Origin: Pseudomonadota bacterium
Lineage (GTDB): Bacteria > Pseudomonadota > Gammaproteobacteria > Burkholderiales > Ferrovaceae
NCBI GenBank assembly: GCA_028873535.1
Contig: JAGWIJ010000003.1
Span: 1 to 64,000, forward strand
Direction of reading: 5' to 3'
Length of the DNA stretch: 64,000 nt
Position 1 is the stretch's first letter; each line of letters opens with the position of its first letter. The notes below the pieces were generated by a model. It searched no databases. It saw nothing but the letters and a program-made list of their open reading frames with translations, and was not told the DNA's origin. Positions 1 through 9,054 of this stretch are shown here, one piece after another. Made by a program: the position numbers and the translations under genes.

Positions 1-2
1 CC

Positions 3-128
3 TATCTGGCCGTGGCCCTCGCGGCGATCTTCCGGCGCAGCAGTGGCGCACGCCGCAAGCGCCGGTTCGAAGGTTCCGGTTTGCCCGCTGCCGATGCAGG
101 GGCGGCGGGAATGGCCACGGTCTGCTAG
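3..128 (+). CDS. 3' end of a truncated CDS (C-terminal hydrophobic segment followed by a basic tail, YLAVALAAIFRRSSGARRKRR...ATVC*); family not determinable
   Basis: Open frame from the window edge to TAG at 126-128. Confidence 0.4.
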   Translation, partial: YLAVALAAIFRRSSGARRKRRFEGSGLPAADAGAAGMATVC

Positions 129-229
129 CCGGCCCCATCTGATGGCGACCTTGGCAGCCGTCCGCGAGGGCTTGTCGATTGCCTCTGCCTAGGCGACATC
201 GAGGGTCGCGCCGCCGCAACGGGCGGAAC

Positions 230-742
230 ATGCTGCTGGCCTTCGGACTGGTGGCCGGGTGCATGCTGCTGCTGAGCGTGGCGCCGCGGCGCGGCGCCAC
301 GCTCACGATCGCCTGGGACGCCGACCAGCGGCAGCCGCAGGTGGCGGGCTACAAGGTCTACTACGGCACGCGAAGCCATGTTTACGACGATTTTCAGGAT
401 GCGGGGAAGGCTCACAACTGCCGGATCGGCGCGCTGGCCGATCGCACGACCTACTATGTCGCCGTTGCGAGCTACGATCTCACCGGAACCGAGAGCACCC
501 TGTCGCGCGAGGTTGCCGGGATGGCCAGATCGGAATGGCCCGCTTTGGCGCTGCGCGGTGCCGGCGATCGTCGCGGTTGCGATGGCGGACGCGCCGCTCC
601 CTTGCCGTTCGAATCCGCCATCCAGTTCCTGATGTCGCGGTTTCGCGTGCGTCTGGCGGCGCTGTTTGCATCAATCCCTTGGCCGGTTGCGGACCGCGGT
701 GGGCGCCTGTCTCCAAACGGAGACGGCAAGAGTCCTTTGTAA
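230..742 (+). CDS. Secreted/anchored fibronectin type III-like domain protein
   Basis: Hydrophobic N-terminus MLLAFGLVAGCMLLLSV; fn3-like segment AGYKVYYGTRSHVYDDF...LADRTTYYVAVASYDLTGTESTLSREV; C-terminal half looks low-quality. Confidence 0.5.
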   Translation: MLLAFGLVAGCMLLLSVAPRRGATLTIAWDADQRQPQVAGYKVYYGTRSHVYDDFQDAGKAHNCRIGALADRTTYYVAVASYDLTGTESTLSREVAGMARSEWPALALRGAGDRRGCDGGRAAPLPFESAIQFLMSRFRVRLAALFASIPWPVADRGGRLSPNGDGKSPL

Positions 743-855
743 TCAATGACGGAGTCGCGCGAGGCGAGGTGAGGTGTTGGTGATTGACGACAGATGCCGA
801 CGCCATTTCATGGACTTTGTCGTCGTATCCTAATGTTTTAATGGCTTTTTGATGA

Positions 856-871
856 TGGTACGTGGCTTGCT
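856..871 (+). promoter_or_regulatory. Sigma54 (-24/-12) promoter candidate TGGTACG-TGGC-TTGCT upstream of the beta-helix protein
   Basis: GG and GC separated by exactly 10 nt; one mismatch to TGGCACG-N4-TTGCW; 99 nt upstream of the ATG at 971. Confidence 0.7.
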
Positions 872-970
872 TGCAACGCTGTGTGCGGACTTGCGCGCAG
901 TCTGAAGTCCCTGGGCAGGCTGAAGCGCCCGCAACTGGCGTCAAACATCTTTGAAATCTGGAGTCTCTCA

Positions 971-2659
971 ATGTTTGGTAAAAATTTACGCTGGATCGCA
1001 TTCCTGATCGCGCTGGTCGGATTCGCCTTCGCAAGCGCGGCTCAGGCCGCTGCCCCGCAGCTGTTCTTCACCGATCTGCTGAGTGCGCCGGCGACGGGCG
1101 GCGAGAACGGCAATGGCGCCTACGTCACCCTCTACGGCAATGGCTTCGGCGCCAGCCAGGGAACCTCGACCGTCAGTCTCAACGGCTCCACGAGCAGTGT
1201 GCGCGTGGTGTCCTGGGGAACCGGCTGGCTCTGGTACCAGAAGATCGTGGTGCAGTTGCTGCCCAGCGCGACCACCGGCAACCTCAGCGTCAATGTCGCC
1301 GGCACGGGATCCAACTCGCTTCCCTTCACGGTTCGCGGCGGCCATATCTACTACGTTGCGACCAGCGGCAGCGACAGCGCAGCGGGCAGTTTCACGGCGC
1401 CGTGGAAATCGGTCGCGAATGCGGTCCATACCATGTCCGCGGGTGACATCACCTATGTCGGCAATGGTGTGAGCCAGACCGCCATGGACAACTACAACGG
1501 CTGCGTCGCGGTCACCGGCGGCAGCGGCACGGCTGCACTGCCCGTGGCACTCGTCGGCTATCCGGGCGCGATTGCCACCATCGGCAGCGCCAGCAACTGC
1601 AGCTATTCCCTGCGCACCCCGCAAGTCTCGGGATCGATGGACTACTGGGTCGTCGCCAACCTGAAGTTCGTCAGCGGCGACTTCGATCTGGTCTCGGTGA
1701 GCGGCTGGCGCGTCGTCGGCAACGACCTCAGCAATACGCGCGGTTCGGGCCAATCCGCCACCCTGCACGCGGAAACCGTCACGCAGCTGACTGTCAACGG
1801 CAACTACGTCCACGACGTGGGCACGGCTGCCGGCTCGATCGACAAGTACTATCATGGCGTCTACTACACGACCAACTCCAACCACATCTTCATGGGCTGG
1901 AACGAGGTGGCGCCGAATAACACCAGGTCGACCACCAGCGGCGGTTGCCGTGCGGTCCAGTTCTATTCGACCGGCGGCGCCGACCAGTTCGATCTTCACG
2001 TGCACGACAACCGCATCCATGACGCGATCTGCGATGGTCTGAATTTCGCCACCGTCAACCCGGGCGGCGGCACGGTCGAGGCTTACAACAACGTCATCTA
2101 CCACGTCGGCACCGGCCCGGATCCCGGCAACGGCAGCTCGAACTATGCCTGCATCCTGGTCGGCTCCGGCGGCACACCGACCGTGGCAGCCGACCTGTAC
2201 AACAACACCCTCTACGACTGCGGCAGCCGCGGCGTCTCGGAAGGCGATGCGGGCGCCCTGGCGGTCTTCGGCGTGCCGGTGCGTCTGCGCAACAACGCCA
2301 TCCAGATCCTCAGCAACGAGGCCTACCTGACCAACTCGACCAGTGGCTATTGCTCGTCGCTTACCGGCAGCAGCAACCTCTGGTTTGGCGGCAGCGGCAC
2401 CGCATGCAGCAGCCAGCTTTCCGGCAATGTAGGGTCGGATCCCCTGTTCGTGGCCGCCGGCTCGGCCAACTTCCACCTGCAGTCGGTGAGCCCGGCGATC
2501 GACAAGGGCACGACGATCAGCGCCCTGACCACGGATCTCGACGGCAATGGACGCCCGCAGGGGCCTGCCTACGATATCGGCGCCTACGAATACGGCACAG
2601 CCACGATTCCCCAGCCCGCCGCCCTGCAGCCTCCCACCAACGTGCGCGTCGTTCCCTGA
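971..2659 (+). CDS. Secreted right-handed parallel beta-helix / choice-of-anchor Q type protein with N-terminal IPT/TIG-like domain
   Basis: Signal peptide MFGKNLRWIAFLIALVGFAFASAAQA; repeated N-x-I/V-x-x beta-helix pattern; SPAIDKGT...DLDGNGRPQGPAYDIGAYEY motif. Confidence 0.8.
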   Translation: MFGKNLRWIAFLIALVGFAFASAAQAAAPQLFFTDLLSAPATGGENGNGAYVTLYGNGFGASQGTSTVSLNGSTSSVRVVSWGTGWLWYQKIVVQLLPSATTGNLSVNVAGTGSNSLPFTVRGGHIYYVATSGSDSAAGSFTAPWKSVANAVHTMSAGDITYVGNGVSQTAMDNYNGCVAVTGGSGTAALPVALVGYPGAIATIGSASNCSYSLRTPQVSGSMDYWVVANLKFVSGDFDLVSVSGWRVVGNDLSNTRGSGQSATLHAETVTQLTVNGNYVHDVGTAAGSIDKYYHGVYYTTNSNHIFMGWNEVAPNNTRSTTSGGCRAVQFYSTGGADQFDLHVHDNRIHDAICDGLNFATVNPGGGTVEAYNNVIYHVGTGPDPGNGSSNYACILVGSGGTPTVAADLYNNTLYDCGSRGVSEGDAGALAVFGVPVRLRNNAIQILSNEAYLTNSTSGYCSSLTGSSNLWFGGSGTACSSQLSGNVGSDPLFVAAGSANFHLQSVSPAIDKGTTISALTTDLDGNGRPQGPAYDIGAYEYGTATIPQPAALQPPTNVRVVP

Positions 2660-2728
2660 CGTCTTAGACTGCGAGGGGGCGCATGCCGTGGCGGCCGACG
2701 TCCGCGCCGTCCGGTGTGAACATCCCAA

Positions 2729-3766
2729 GTGGAACGAGTAGCCCCCGTGTCTTCCCGACCTGCTCCAATCGCATCAGCAGAATGTCTGCCCCCCCTGGAG
2801 CGGTCCGGCCGCCTTGCAGTGATCATTCCGACGCTGAACGAGGAGCGCATGATCGGCGCCTGCCTGCAGGCGCTGGTCGCGCAGGACCTGGCGCGCGAGC
2901 GGATCTCGGTGGTGGTGGTCGACAACGGTTCCACCGATGGCACCCTGGGCGTCATCGACACCTTCCGTGAACAGCTTGCCGTGCGCGTATTCCAGCGCCC
3001 GGGCCTGCGCATTTCGGGCCTGAGGAACTTCGGCGTCGCGCAGGTCGACACCCCGGTGATCGCCTTTCTCGATGCCGATTGCCTGCCTGAGCCGGACTGG
3101 GCGGCGCGCGCCCTGGTCGCGCTCGACACGCTGGGACCGCGGATCATCCTGGGCGGCGACTACCGCATTCCTCCAGCATCGAGCTGGCTGGCGCGCGCCT
3201 GGTTCGAACAGCGCAGCGCACCCAAGTCCGGCTCGGTGGGCTACCTGCCTTCGGGAAACCTGCTGATGCGACGCGCGGAATTCCTGGCCCTCGGCGGATT
3301 CGACGAATCGCTGCAGACCAACGAGGATGCCGAACTGTGCGCGCGCGCGCGGGGTACCGGCTTCAGCGTCCATGCCGACCCGCAACTCGCTGTCGTCCAC
3401 CTGGGGACTCCGCAGACCATCGCGCAGTTCTTCCGCAAACAGCGCTGGCATGGCAGCCACGTCTTCCGCGTGTTCCTGCGCAGCCGGGGACGGCAGAACC
3501 TGAAGCCGGTCGCGCTGGCCTTCACGACCATCATTGCGGGCGGCGCGCTGCCCGTCACTCTGGCTTACGCAGCCTCAGGCGGACGCCTCGAACCGGCTTC
3601 GATCGCCGCGGCGCTGCTGCTCGGGCCGCCGCTGACCCTGGCCTCCCGGTCGATCCTGCGCCATGGGCGGGTACGCTATTTCCTGCCTATTGCAGCCGCA
3701 GTGCTGCTTTACGGGGTGGCGCGCGCGGCTTCGATCCTGCAGTCGGGGCGCTCCAGCCGGGGATAG
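2729..3766 (+). CDS. Glycosyltransferase family 2 protein with C-terminal hydrophobic region
   Basis: LAVIIPTLNEERMIGACLQAL...VVVDNGSTDGTL...FLDADCLP; GTG start. Confidence 0.85.
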   Translation: MERVAPVSSRPAPIASAECLPPLERSGRLAVIIPTLNEERMIGACLQALVAQDLARERISVVVVDNGSTDGTLGVIDTFREQLAVRVFQRPGLRISGLRNFGVAQVDTPVIAFLDADCLPEPDWAARALVALDTLGPRIILGGDYRIPPASSWLARAWFEQRSAPKSGSVGYLPSGNLLMRRAEFLALGGFDESLQTNEDAELCARARGTGFSVHADPQLAVVHLGTPQTIAQFFRKQRWHGSHVFRVFLRSRGRQNLKPVALAFTTIIAGGALPVTLAYAASGGRLEPASIAAALLLGPPLTLASRSILRHGRVRYFLPIAAAVLLYGVARAASILQSGRSSRG

Positions 3767-3785
3767 CGGCGGCTGGCTGCCCTGC

Positions 3786-4838
3786 TCAGTGCCGGTCGGC
3801 GCAGTGCACGCGCCAGGGCTGCCAGATCAGGTAATAGCTCAGTGCCGCGACGGAGAATCGGCCGTCGGGGCCGGTGACCTTGCCCTCGCTCAGATTGATA
3901 CGCGGAATCGCCAGCGGGTCGGTGTCCGCACACCAGACGCCCGGATCATTGGCGAATGCCAGGCGGTAGCCCGCCGCTTCCACGCGTGCGCGCGCTGCGG
4001 CATTCCAGTCCCCGTTCGGGTAGCTGAACAGGGCGAGATCCTCGCCACTCTCGACGGCGATCAGGCGACGCGACTCGGCAAGCTCGCGGTCCATCGCGGG
4101 GGCATCGAGATTGCTCAGGATCTCGTGGTGCATGGTGTGCGATCCGAAGCAGATGTCGCCCTCGCGCAGGGAACGCGCCTCGTCCCAGCGCATCGTCCGG
4201 TCGCACGGGGCAGCAGCGGCAGGGAAGCGCGCAACACAGGCTGCCAGCACCTGCCCGCGCGCTGCCGGCGCCAGCCGCTTGAGCAGGGCCAGCAGGTCCT
4301 CGGGCGACTGGCAGGCCGCCGCGCCCAGAGCGGTCTGCAGCAGTGCCTGCAGCGCCGTCAGGCCGGCACCGTTGGTGGCGACCGCGGAACGCCAGACGCC
4401 GACCGCAGTTTCCGGCCAGTAGGGCGAGGCGCTGTCCATCCGGCCTGGGCACAGGAAGATGCACGCCGGCGCACCTGCCTGGCGCAGCAGCGGCGCAGCG
4501 TTGCGCACATTGTCCTCCCAGCCGTCGTCGAAGGTGAGCGCCAGCGCCAGGCCGGTGGCGGGCGGCGACGCGCAGCGGCGCAGGTCGATCAGCGGGTGGC
4601 GTCGCGCGACGTAGGCGACCAACGCGGCGAATGTGCGTGTGCGCATCACCATTCCGGCCGGCGAATGGGTCGCATCGAACTCGGCGTCGTCCAGGATGCG
4701 GTGCAGGTTGACCACCAGCGCGCAACCCGTCCGGCGCAGCCTCCAGCGCGCCCAGCCGATGAGTCCCGAGCGCAGCAGCAGCTCGAACCAGCATGCCTTG
4801 AGCCAGCGCCGCGCGTGCGCCCGCAGGGTCGCCCCCAT
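3786..4838 (-). CDS. Polysaccharide deacetylase (NodB-like) family protein
   Basis: LALTFDDGWEDNVRNAAPLLRQAGAPACIFLCPG, FGSHTMHHEIL, SYPNGDWN; start overlaps upstream stop (TGATG). Confidence 0.85.
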   Translation of the reverse strand: MGATLRAHARRWLKACWFELLLRSGLIGWARWRLRRTGCALVVNLHRILDDAEFDATHSPAGMVMRTRTFAALVAYVARRHPLIDLRRCASPPATGLALALTFDDGWEDNVRNAAPLLRQAGAPACIFLCPGRMDSASPYWPETAVGVWRSAVATNGAGLTALQALLQTALGAAACQSPEDLLALLKRLAPAARGQVLAACVARFPAAAAPCDRTMRWDEARSLREGDICFGSHTMHHEILSNLDAPAMDRELAESRRLIAVESGEDLALFSYPNGDWNAAARARVEAAGYRLAFANDPGVWCADTDPLAIPRINLSEGKVTGPDGRFSVAALSYYLIWQPWRVHCADRH

Positions 4839-5623
4839 CAGATTGCCCGGAAGCCCTTGCGCCGCCAGGCCGCGATTTCGGCGATGGTGGGAAACGTGAA
4901 GTAGCTGCCCTGGCTGTGGTCGAGGGGTACCGCGCGCGCGGTACCGGCTTCGATCTCGCCGAGCGCGCGCGCCACGCAATGCGCGCCGTGGCGCTTGGAC
5001 CGCCGGATCAGGTGATCGAGCGTCTCGCCCGGATCGATCGCCAGCGACTCCTGCAACAGGGCAGGTCCTTCGTCGAGCTCGGCCACGACCTGATGAACGG
5101 TGACACCGACCTTGGTCTCGCCGTGGAACATCTGCCAGAAGGTCGGCATCATGCCCTTGAAGCGCGGCAGCGGGGCATGATGGATGTTCACGCAGCCCTG
5201 CGGCGCCAGGTTCAGCATGGGCTCCTTGAGCAGATACGGGCAGGCCACCGACACGATGAGATCGGCGCCGGCGCGCCGCGCCGCCTCCACGCACTCGGGC
5301 GAGTTGGGATTGCCCATGGGCACGCAGGGAATGTCGAATGCCGTGCACAGCTGCGCGAGCGAATGGAAGCGGCGCGTGTTGCGGTCCGCCGGGAGCCTGC
5401 CGCGCAGCTTCGCGACCAGCACGCGCGTCGCGAGACGCGCGAAACCCAGCGTGCCGTAGAGCGACGCAAGCTCGCGCGCCATCTGCAGGCGGCCCCGCTT
5501 GCCCATGGCGCGGCTGCAGAACACGCCGCGGATCTCGAAGCGGTCGGCGTAGTGGACGAGGAACTCCTCGAAAAACGGCAGGATGTACAGCGGGTCGTCC
5601 TGCGTCAGGAACAGTATCTTCAT
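4838..5623 (-). CDS. Formyltransferase family protein (methionyl-tRNA formyltransferase-like fold; candidate sugar N-formyltransferase)
   Basis: VNIHHAPLPRFKGMMPTFWQMFHGETKVGVTVHQV..DEGPALLQ, typical formyltransferase core. Confidence 0.8.
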   Translation of the reverse strand: MKILFLTQDDPLYILPFFEEFLVHYADRFEIRGVFCSRAMGKRGRLQMARELASLYGTLGFARLATRVLVAKLRGRLPADRNTRRFHSLAQLCTAFDIPCVPMGNPNSPECVEAARRAGADLIVSVACPYLLKEPMLNLAPQGCVNIHHAPLPRFKGMMPTFWQMFHGETKVGVTVHQVVAELDEGPALLQESLAIDPGETLDHLIRRSKRHGAHCVARALGEIEAGTARAVPLDHSQGSYFTFPTIAEIAAWRRKGFRAI

Positions 5624-5629
5624 GGCGGC

Positions 5630-6781
5630 CTATTTCCGTACGGTTTCCCACACCACGTACTTCCGTCCGCGCAACACCTCGACCACGCTGACCAGCGCCG
5701 CGAGATTGACGATGCAGAAGTAGAGGGGGACGGTGAGGACCCTGGAAATGCGCTGCAGCGGCAACGCCAGGCTGGCGAGCGCGCAGCCGTAGACCAGGGC
5801 CTGCGCCAGGAAGGCGCAAAGATAGAACGGTCGCCCCAGCAGGGGGAGGTTGGCCAGCAACAGGCCGATCAGGAAGAACGGCACCAGCCAGCGCAGAACC
5901 TTGTGCGACAGCAGCTGGAACGCGATCCAGCCATGCCGCAGCGGATTCAGGAGCTCGGCCACCGACAGCATGCCGCGGATTCCGCGCGTGACGACCCGCA
6001 CGCGCATCGAGAATTCCTCGCCGCTGGTCTGGGTGGTCTCCTCGTAGGCGAGAGCGCGGTCCTCGAAGGCGACGCGGAAGCCCTTCTTGATCACCTGCAG
6101 CGGCTGGACGAGGTCGCTGATGATGTCCGGATCGAGCGCGGTGTAGGCGCTGGCGCGCACCGCGTAGATGCAGCCGCAGCAGCCGCTGATGGTGCGGATC
6201 CGCGACTGGAACTTCTTGATCAGGTTCTCGTAGTTCCAGAACGCGATGGTGCCGAGGCCGGTCGGCGAAGCGCCCGTCTCGTCGAAGTACTGGTAGCGGC
6301 CGCTGGCCGCGCCGACAGCCGGGTCACGGAACTGCGACGCGAGGTAGCGCAGGGCCATCGGATGGTAGACGGTGGTGGCATCCGAAAAGATCAGCACTTC
6401 GCCGCGTGCCTCGAGCACGCCGTTGTTCTGGGCGCTGGTCTTGCCGGCGCGCTTTGCCATGCGCAGAAGGCGCACACGCGGATCGCTGACAGCCTTGACG
6501 ATCCCGTCGGTACCATCGCTGGAGCAATCGGACAGCACCAGGATTTCCATGCGGTCCGCCGGGTAGTCCAGGCGCAGGGTCTGTTCGAGCTTGCGTCCGA
6601 TGTTGGCCGCCTCGTTGTAGGCGGCGATCAGGATCGTGATGCGCGGAAAGTGATCCGGCGCGGGAGCGGGGCGACGCACCCAGCGGCTCAGGAACGCCAG
6701 CAGCAGGGGATAGCCGGCATAGGTGTAGCAGAGCAGGCCGGCAAATAACCAGAACAGGGTGGCGGCGACATCATCGATCAT
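5630..6781 (-). CDS. Membrane glycosyltransferase family 2
   Basis: ITILIAAYNEAANIGRKLEQTL...VLSDCSSDGTD; N- and C-terminal hydrophobic segments. Confidence 0.88.
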   Translation of the reverse strand: MIDDVAATLFWLFAGLLCYTYAGYPLLLAFLSRWVRRPAPAPDHFPRITILIAAYNEAANIGRKLEQTLRLDYPADRMEILVLSDCSSDGTDGIVKAVSDPRVRLLRMAKRAGKTSAQNNGVLEARGEVLIFSDATTVYHPMALRYLASQFRDPAVGAASGRYQYFDETGASPTGLGTIAFWNYENLIKKFQSRIRTISGCCGCIYAVRASAYTALDPDIISDLVQPLQVIKKGFRVAFEDRALAYEETTQTSGEEFSMRVRVVTRGIRGMLSVAELLNPLRHGWIAFQLLSHKVLRWLVPFFLIGLLLANLPLLGRPFYLCAFLAQALVYGCALASLALPLQRISRVLTVPLYFCIVNLAALVSVVEVLRGRKYVVWETVRK

Positions 6782-9054
6782 CGGGCTTTCCTTCGCGCCC
6801 TGAGGGCGGCGTCGTAGACATCCATCAATCCCTCCATCATGCCCTGGACCGTGAAGGTCGCGAGCGCGATGCGGCGGCCCTCGCGACCCATGCGTGCGCG
6901 CAGTGCCGGGTCTTCCAGCAGTGCGGCCAGCCGCTCCGACAGCGGCCCGGCGGCCTCGCTGGCAACCAGGAAACCGTTCACGCCCTCGCGCACCGCCTCG
7001 CCGTTGCCGCCCACATCGGTCGCAACGCAGGGCAGGCTGCACAGCATGGCCTCGACCAGCGCGTTCGAGAACCCTTCGCTGCGCGAGGGCAGCACGAATA
7101 TGTCGCTCGCCGCGAGGACCGCTGGAATGTCCTCGCGCGCGCCGACGAACAGCAGCGTGCGCTCCAGGCCATGGGCGGCGACGTAGGTCTGCAGCGCCGT
7201 CATGTGATCCGGTTCGTGCGCGTCACCGACCACGACGAATCGCGCGGTCGGGAAGCGTTCGCGGAGCCGGGCCGCCGCTTCGGCCAGCACATCGACGCCC
7301 TTGACGTGGCGGATATGGCCGACCGTCGTGATCACGAGGTCGTCGGCGCCCAGCCCCATGCCTGCGCGCATCTCGTCGCGCGCGACGGTCGCGGAAGTGC
7401 GATCCTCGATGCCGTTGTAGACCGTGACGACCCGCTCGGCGGGCAGACCGTCGACCGCGCGACAGTTGTCGCGCACGCGGTCCGATACCGCCACCACCCG
7501 ATCGAACAGCGGAGTCAGCAGGCGGTACGCGATTGCGTGCTTGCGGCTGCGCAGGATGCCCATGTCGCGCCGGCTGGAAATCAGTGCGACCTGCCCGGTC
7601 GACTTGGCGACCAGCCCGCCCCAGAGATCGGAGGTTTCGAAGAAGGTGTGGACCAGCTGGATCCCGTGCCGCCGGATGTGCGCGCGGATCCTGCGCGCGA
7701 CCTGCAGCGCATTCCAGTTGTAGGTGCGGCCGAGCGGCATGACCGTCAGGGGACAAGGGAACGCGCGCACCAGCGGCTGTTCCAGGTCGGCACGGAAGGT
7801 GATGGCGGTCGGGGTGAAGCGTTCGCGCGGGAGGTGCTGGATCATGCGCATCAAGGCGCGTTCGGCGCCGCCCATCTCGATCAGTTCGTCGACGATGAAC
7901 AGCACCGGCACGCTGCGTGCTGGCGCGACCCGGGAGCGGGCCTGCCGGTAAAGCTCCAGATACTTGCCGGCCATGATGCTCGCCGTGAATTCCTGCCTCA
8001 CGCGTGCCTGGCCCTGCAGGCCGAGACGGGCCGCCAGGGCCGGGTCTTCGAGCAGCGGTGCCAGTGCCTCGGTCAGTGCTTCGGGTGCACGCGGCGGCAC
8101 CAGACGCCCGGTGCCGTGGTCGATCACCATGCGTGGAATCTGGCCCACCGCCGTCGCGATCACCGGCTTGCCGGCCGCCATGGCTTCGAGGATGGTCATG
8201 GGAAATCCTTCGTCATGCGAGGGCAGCACCAGCACATCGATGGCCGCATAGAGGTCGGCCATGTCCCGACGAACGCCGAGAAACCTCACTTTTTGCGTCA
8301 GGCCGAGCGTCGCGGCAAGTGCTTCGAGCGTGGACCGGTGCGGTCCGTCGCCGATCAGCAGCAGTTGCATCCCCGGCACGCGCGCATGGATGCCAGGAAG
8401 AGCCGCCAACAAGTCCTCCAGCCCCTTCTCGGCGGCCAGGCGTCCGACGTAGCCCAGCACCGGTCTGTCCTGCAGCCCGAGTTCGCGGCGCAACTGCCCA
8501 TTGCCGGCCGCGAATGCCGCAGGATCGATACCGTTCCCGATCAAGGCCAGCCTGTCGGTCGCCACCCCATGGCGGCCAAGTTCGCGCAGCACCGCATCCG
8601 AGACGGCTGCCACGCGGTCGAAACCGCGCAGCGCAAACTTGTCGAGTGCCGCATAGGCTCTCATCTTGAGCGTCTTGACGGGCCAGTTGTGCACCGTGGC
8701 GACGCGCGCATGCCGCCTGCCATCGATGGCCAGGCGCACGTAGAGATCCGCCTTGTAGCCGTGGCTGTGCACGACGTCGAAGCTGCCGCTGCTGGCGACG
8801 TGGCGCAAGGCCGCCACCGAAGCACGGTCAAGCCTGCCGCCGCAGTCTATCTCGTGCGATTCGAATCCCAGCCCCCGCGCCTGACGTGCGAGGTCAGCGC
8901 TGCCGCCTGCCGGTGTCAGCAGCGATGCCAGCGCCACCTCACAGTCGTGCGCCGCCAGGCCCTTCATCAGTGCGAGGATCATGTTCTCGGCGCCGAAGTA
9001 TCCGGAGCTGCTGATCACCTGGAGGATGCGCATGGGGGACGGCGGCGTGCTCAT
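6778..9054 (-). CDS. Bi-modular protein: two tandem GT4-type glycosyltransferases in one ORF
   Basis: MRILQVISSSGYFGAENM...EGFPMTILEAMAAGKPVIAT followed by VPVLFIVDELIEMGGAERALMRM...EGFSNALVEAMLCSLPCVATDVGG with no stop; ATGA overlap with upstream gene. Confidence 0.88.
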   Translation of the reverse strand: MSTPPSPMRILQVISSSGYFGAENMILALMKGLAAHDCEVALASLLTPAGGSADLARQARGLGFESHEIDCGGRLDRASVAALRHVASSGSFDVVHSHGYKADLYVRLAIDGRRHARVATVHNWPVKTLKMRAYAALDKFALRGFDRVAAVSDAVLRELGRHGVATDRLALIGNGIDPAAFAAGNGQLRRELGLQDRPVLGYVGRLAAEKGLEDLLAALPGIHARVPGMQLLLIGDGPHRSTLEALAATLGLTQKVRFLGVRRDMADLYAAIDVLVLPSHDEGFPMTILEAMAAGKPVIATAVGQIPRMVIDHGTGRLVPPRAPEALTEALAPLLEDPALAARLGLQGQARVRQEFTASIMAGKYLELYRQARSRVAPARSVPVLFIVDELIEMGGAERALMRMIQHLPRERFTPTAITFRADLEQPLVRAFPCPLTVMPLGRTYNWNALQVARRIRAHIRRHGIQLVHTFFETSDLWGGLVAKSTGQVALISSRRDMGILRSRKHAIAYRLLTPLFDRVVAVSDRVRDNCRAVDGLPAERVVTVYNGIEDRTSATVARDEMRAGMGLGADDLVITTVGHIRHVKGVDVLAEAAARLRERFPTARFVVVGDAHEPDHMTALQTYVAAHGLERTLLFVGAREDIPAVLAASDIFVLPSRSEGFSNALVEAMLCSLPCVATDVGGNGEAVREGVNGFLVASEAAGPLSERLAALLEDPALRARMGREGRRIALATFTVQGMMEGLMDVYDAALRARRKAR

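Noticed and set aside
986-2728. 580-aa minus-strand ORF
   Set aside because: Antisense to the signal-peptide-bearing beta-helix protein; no family features.
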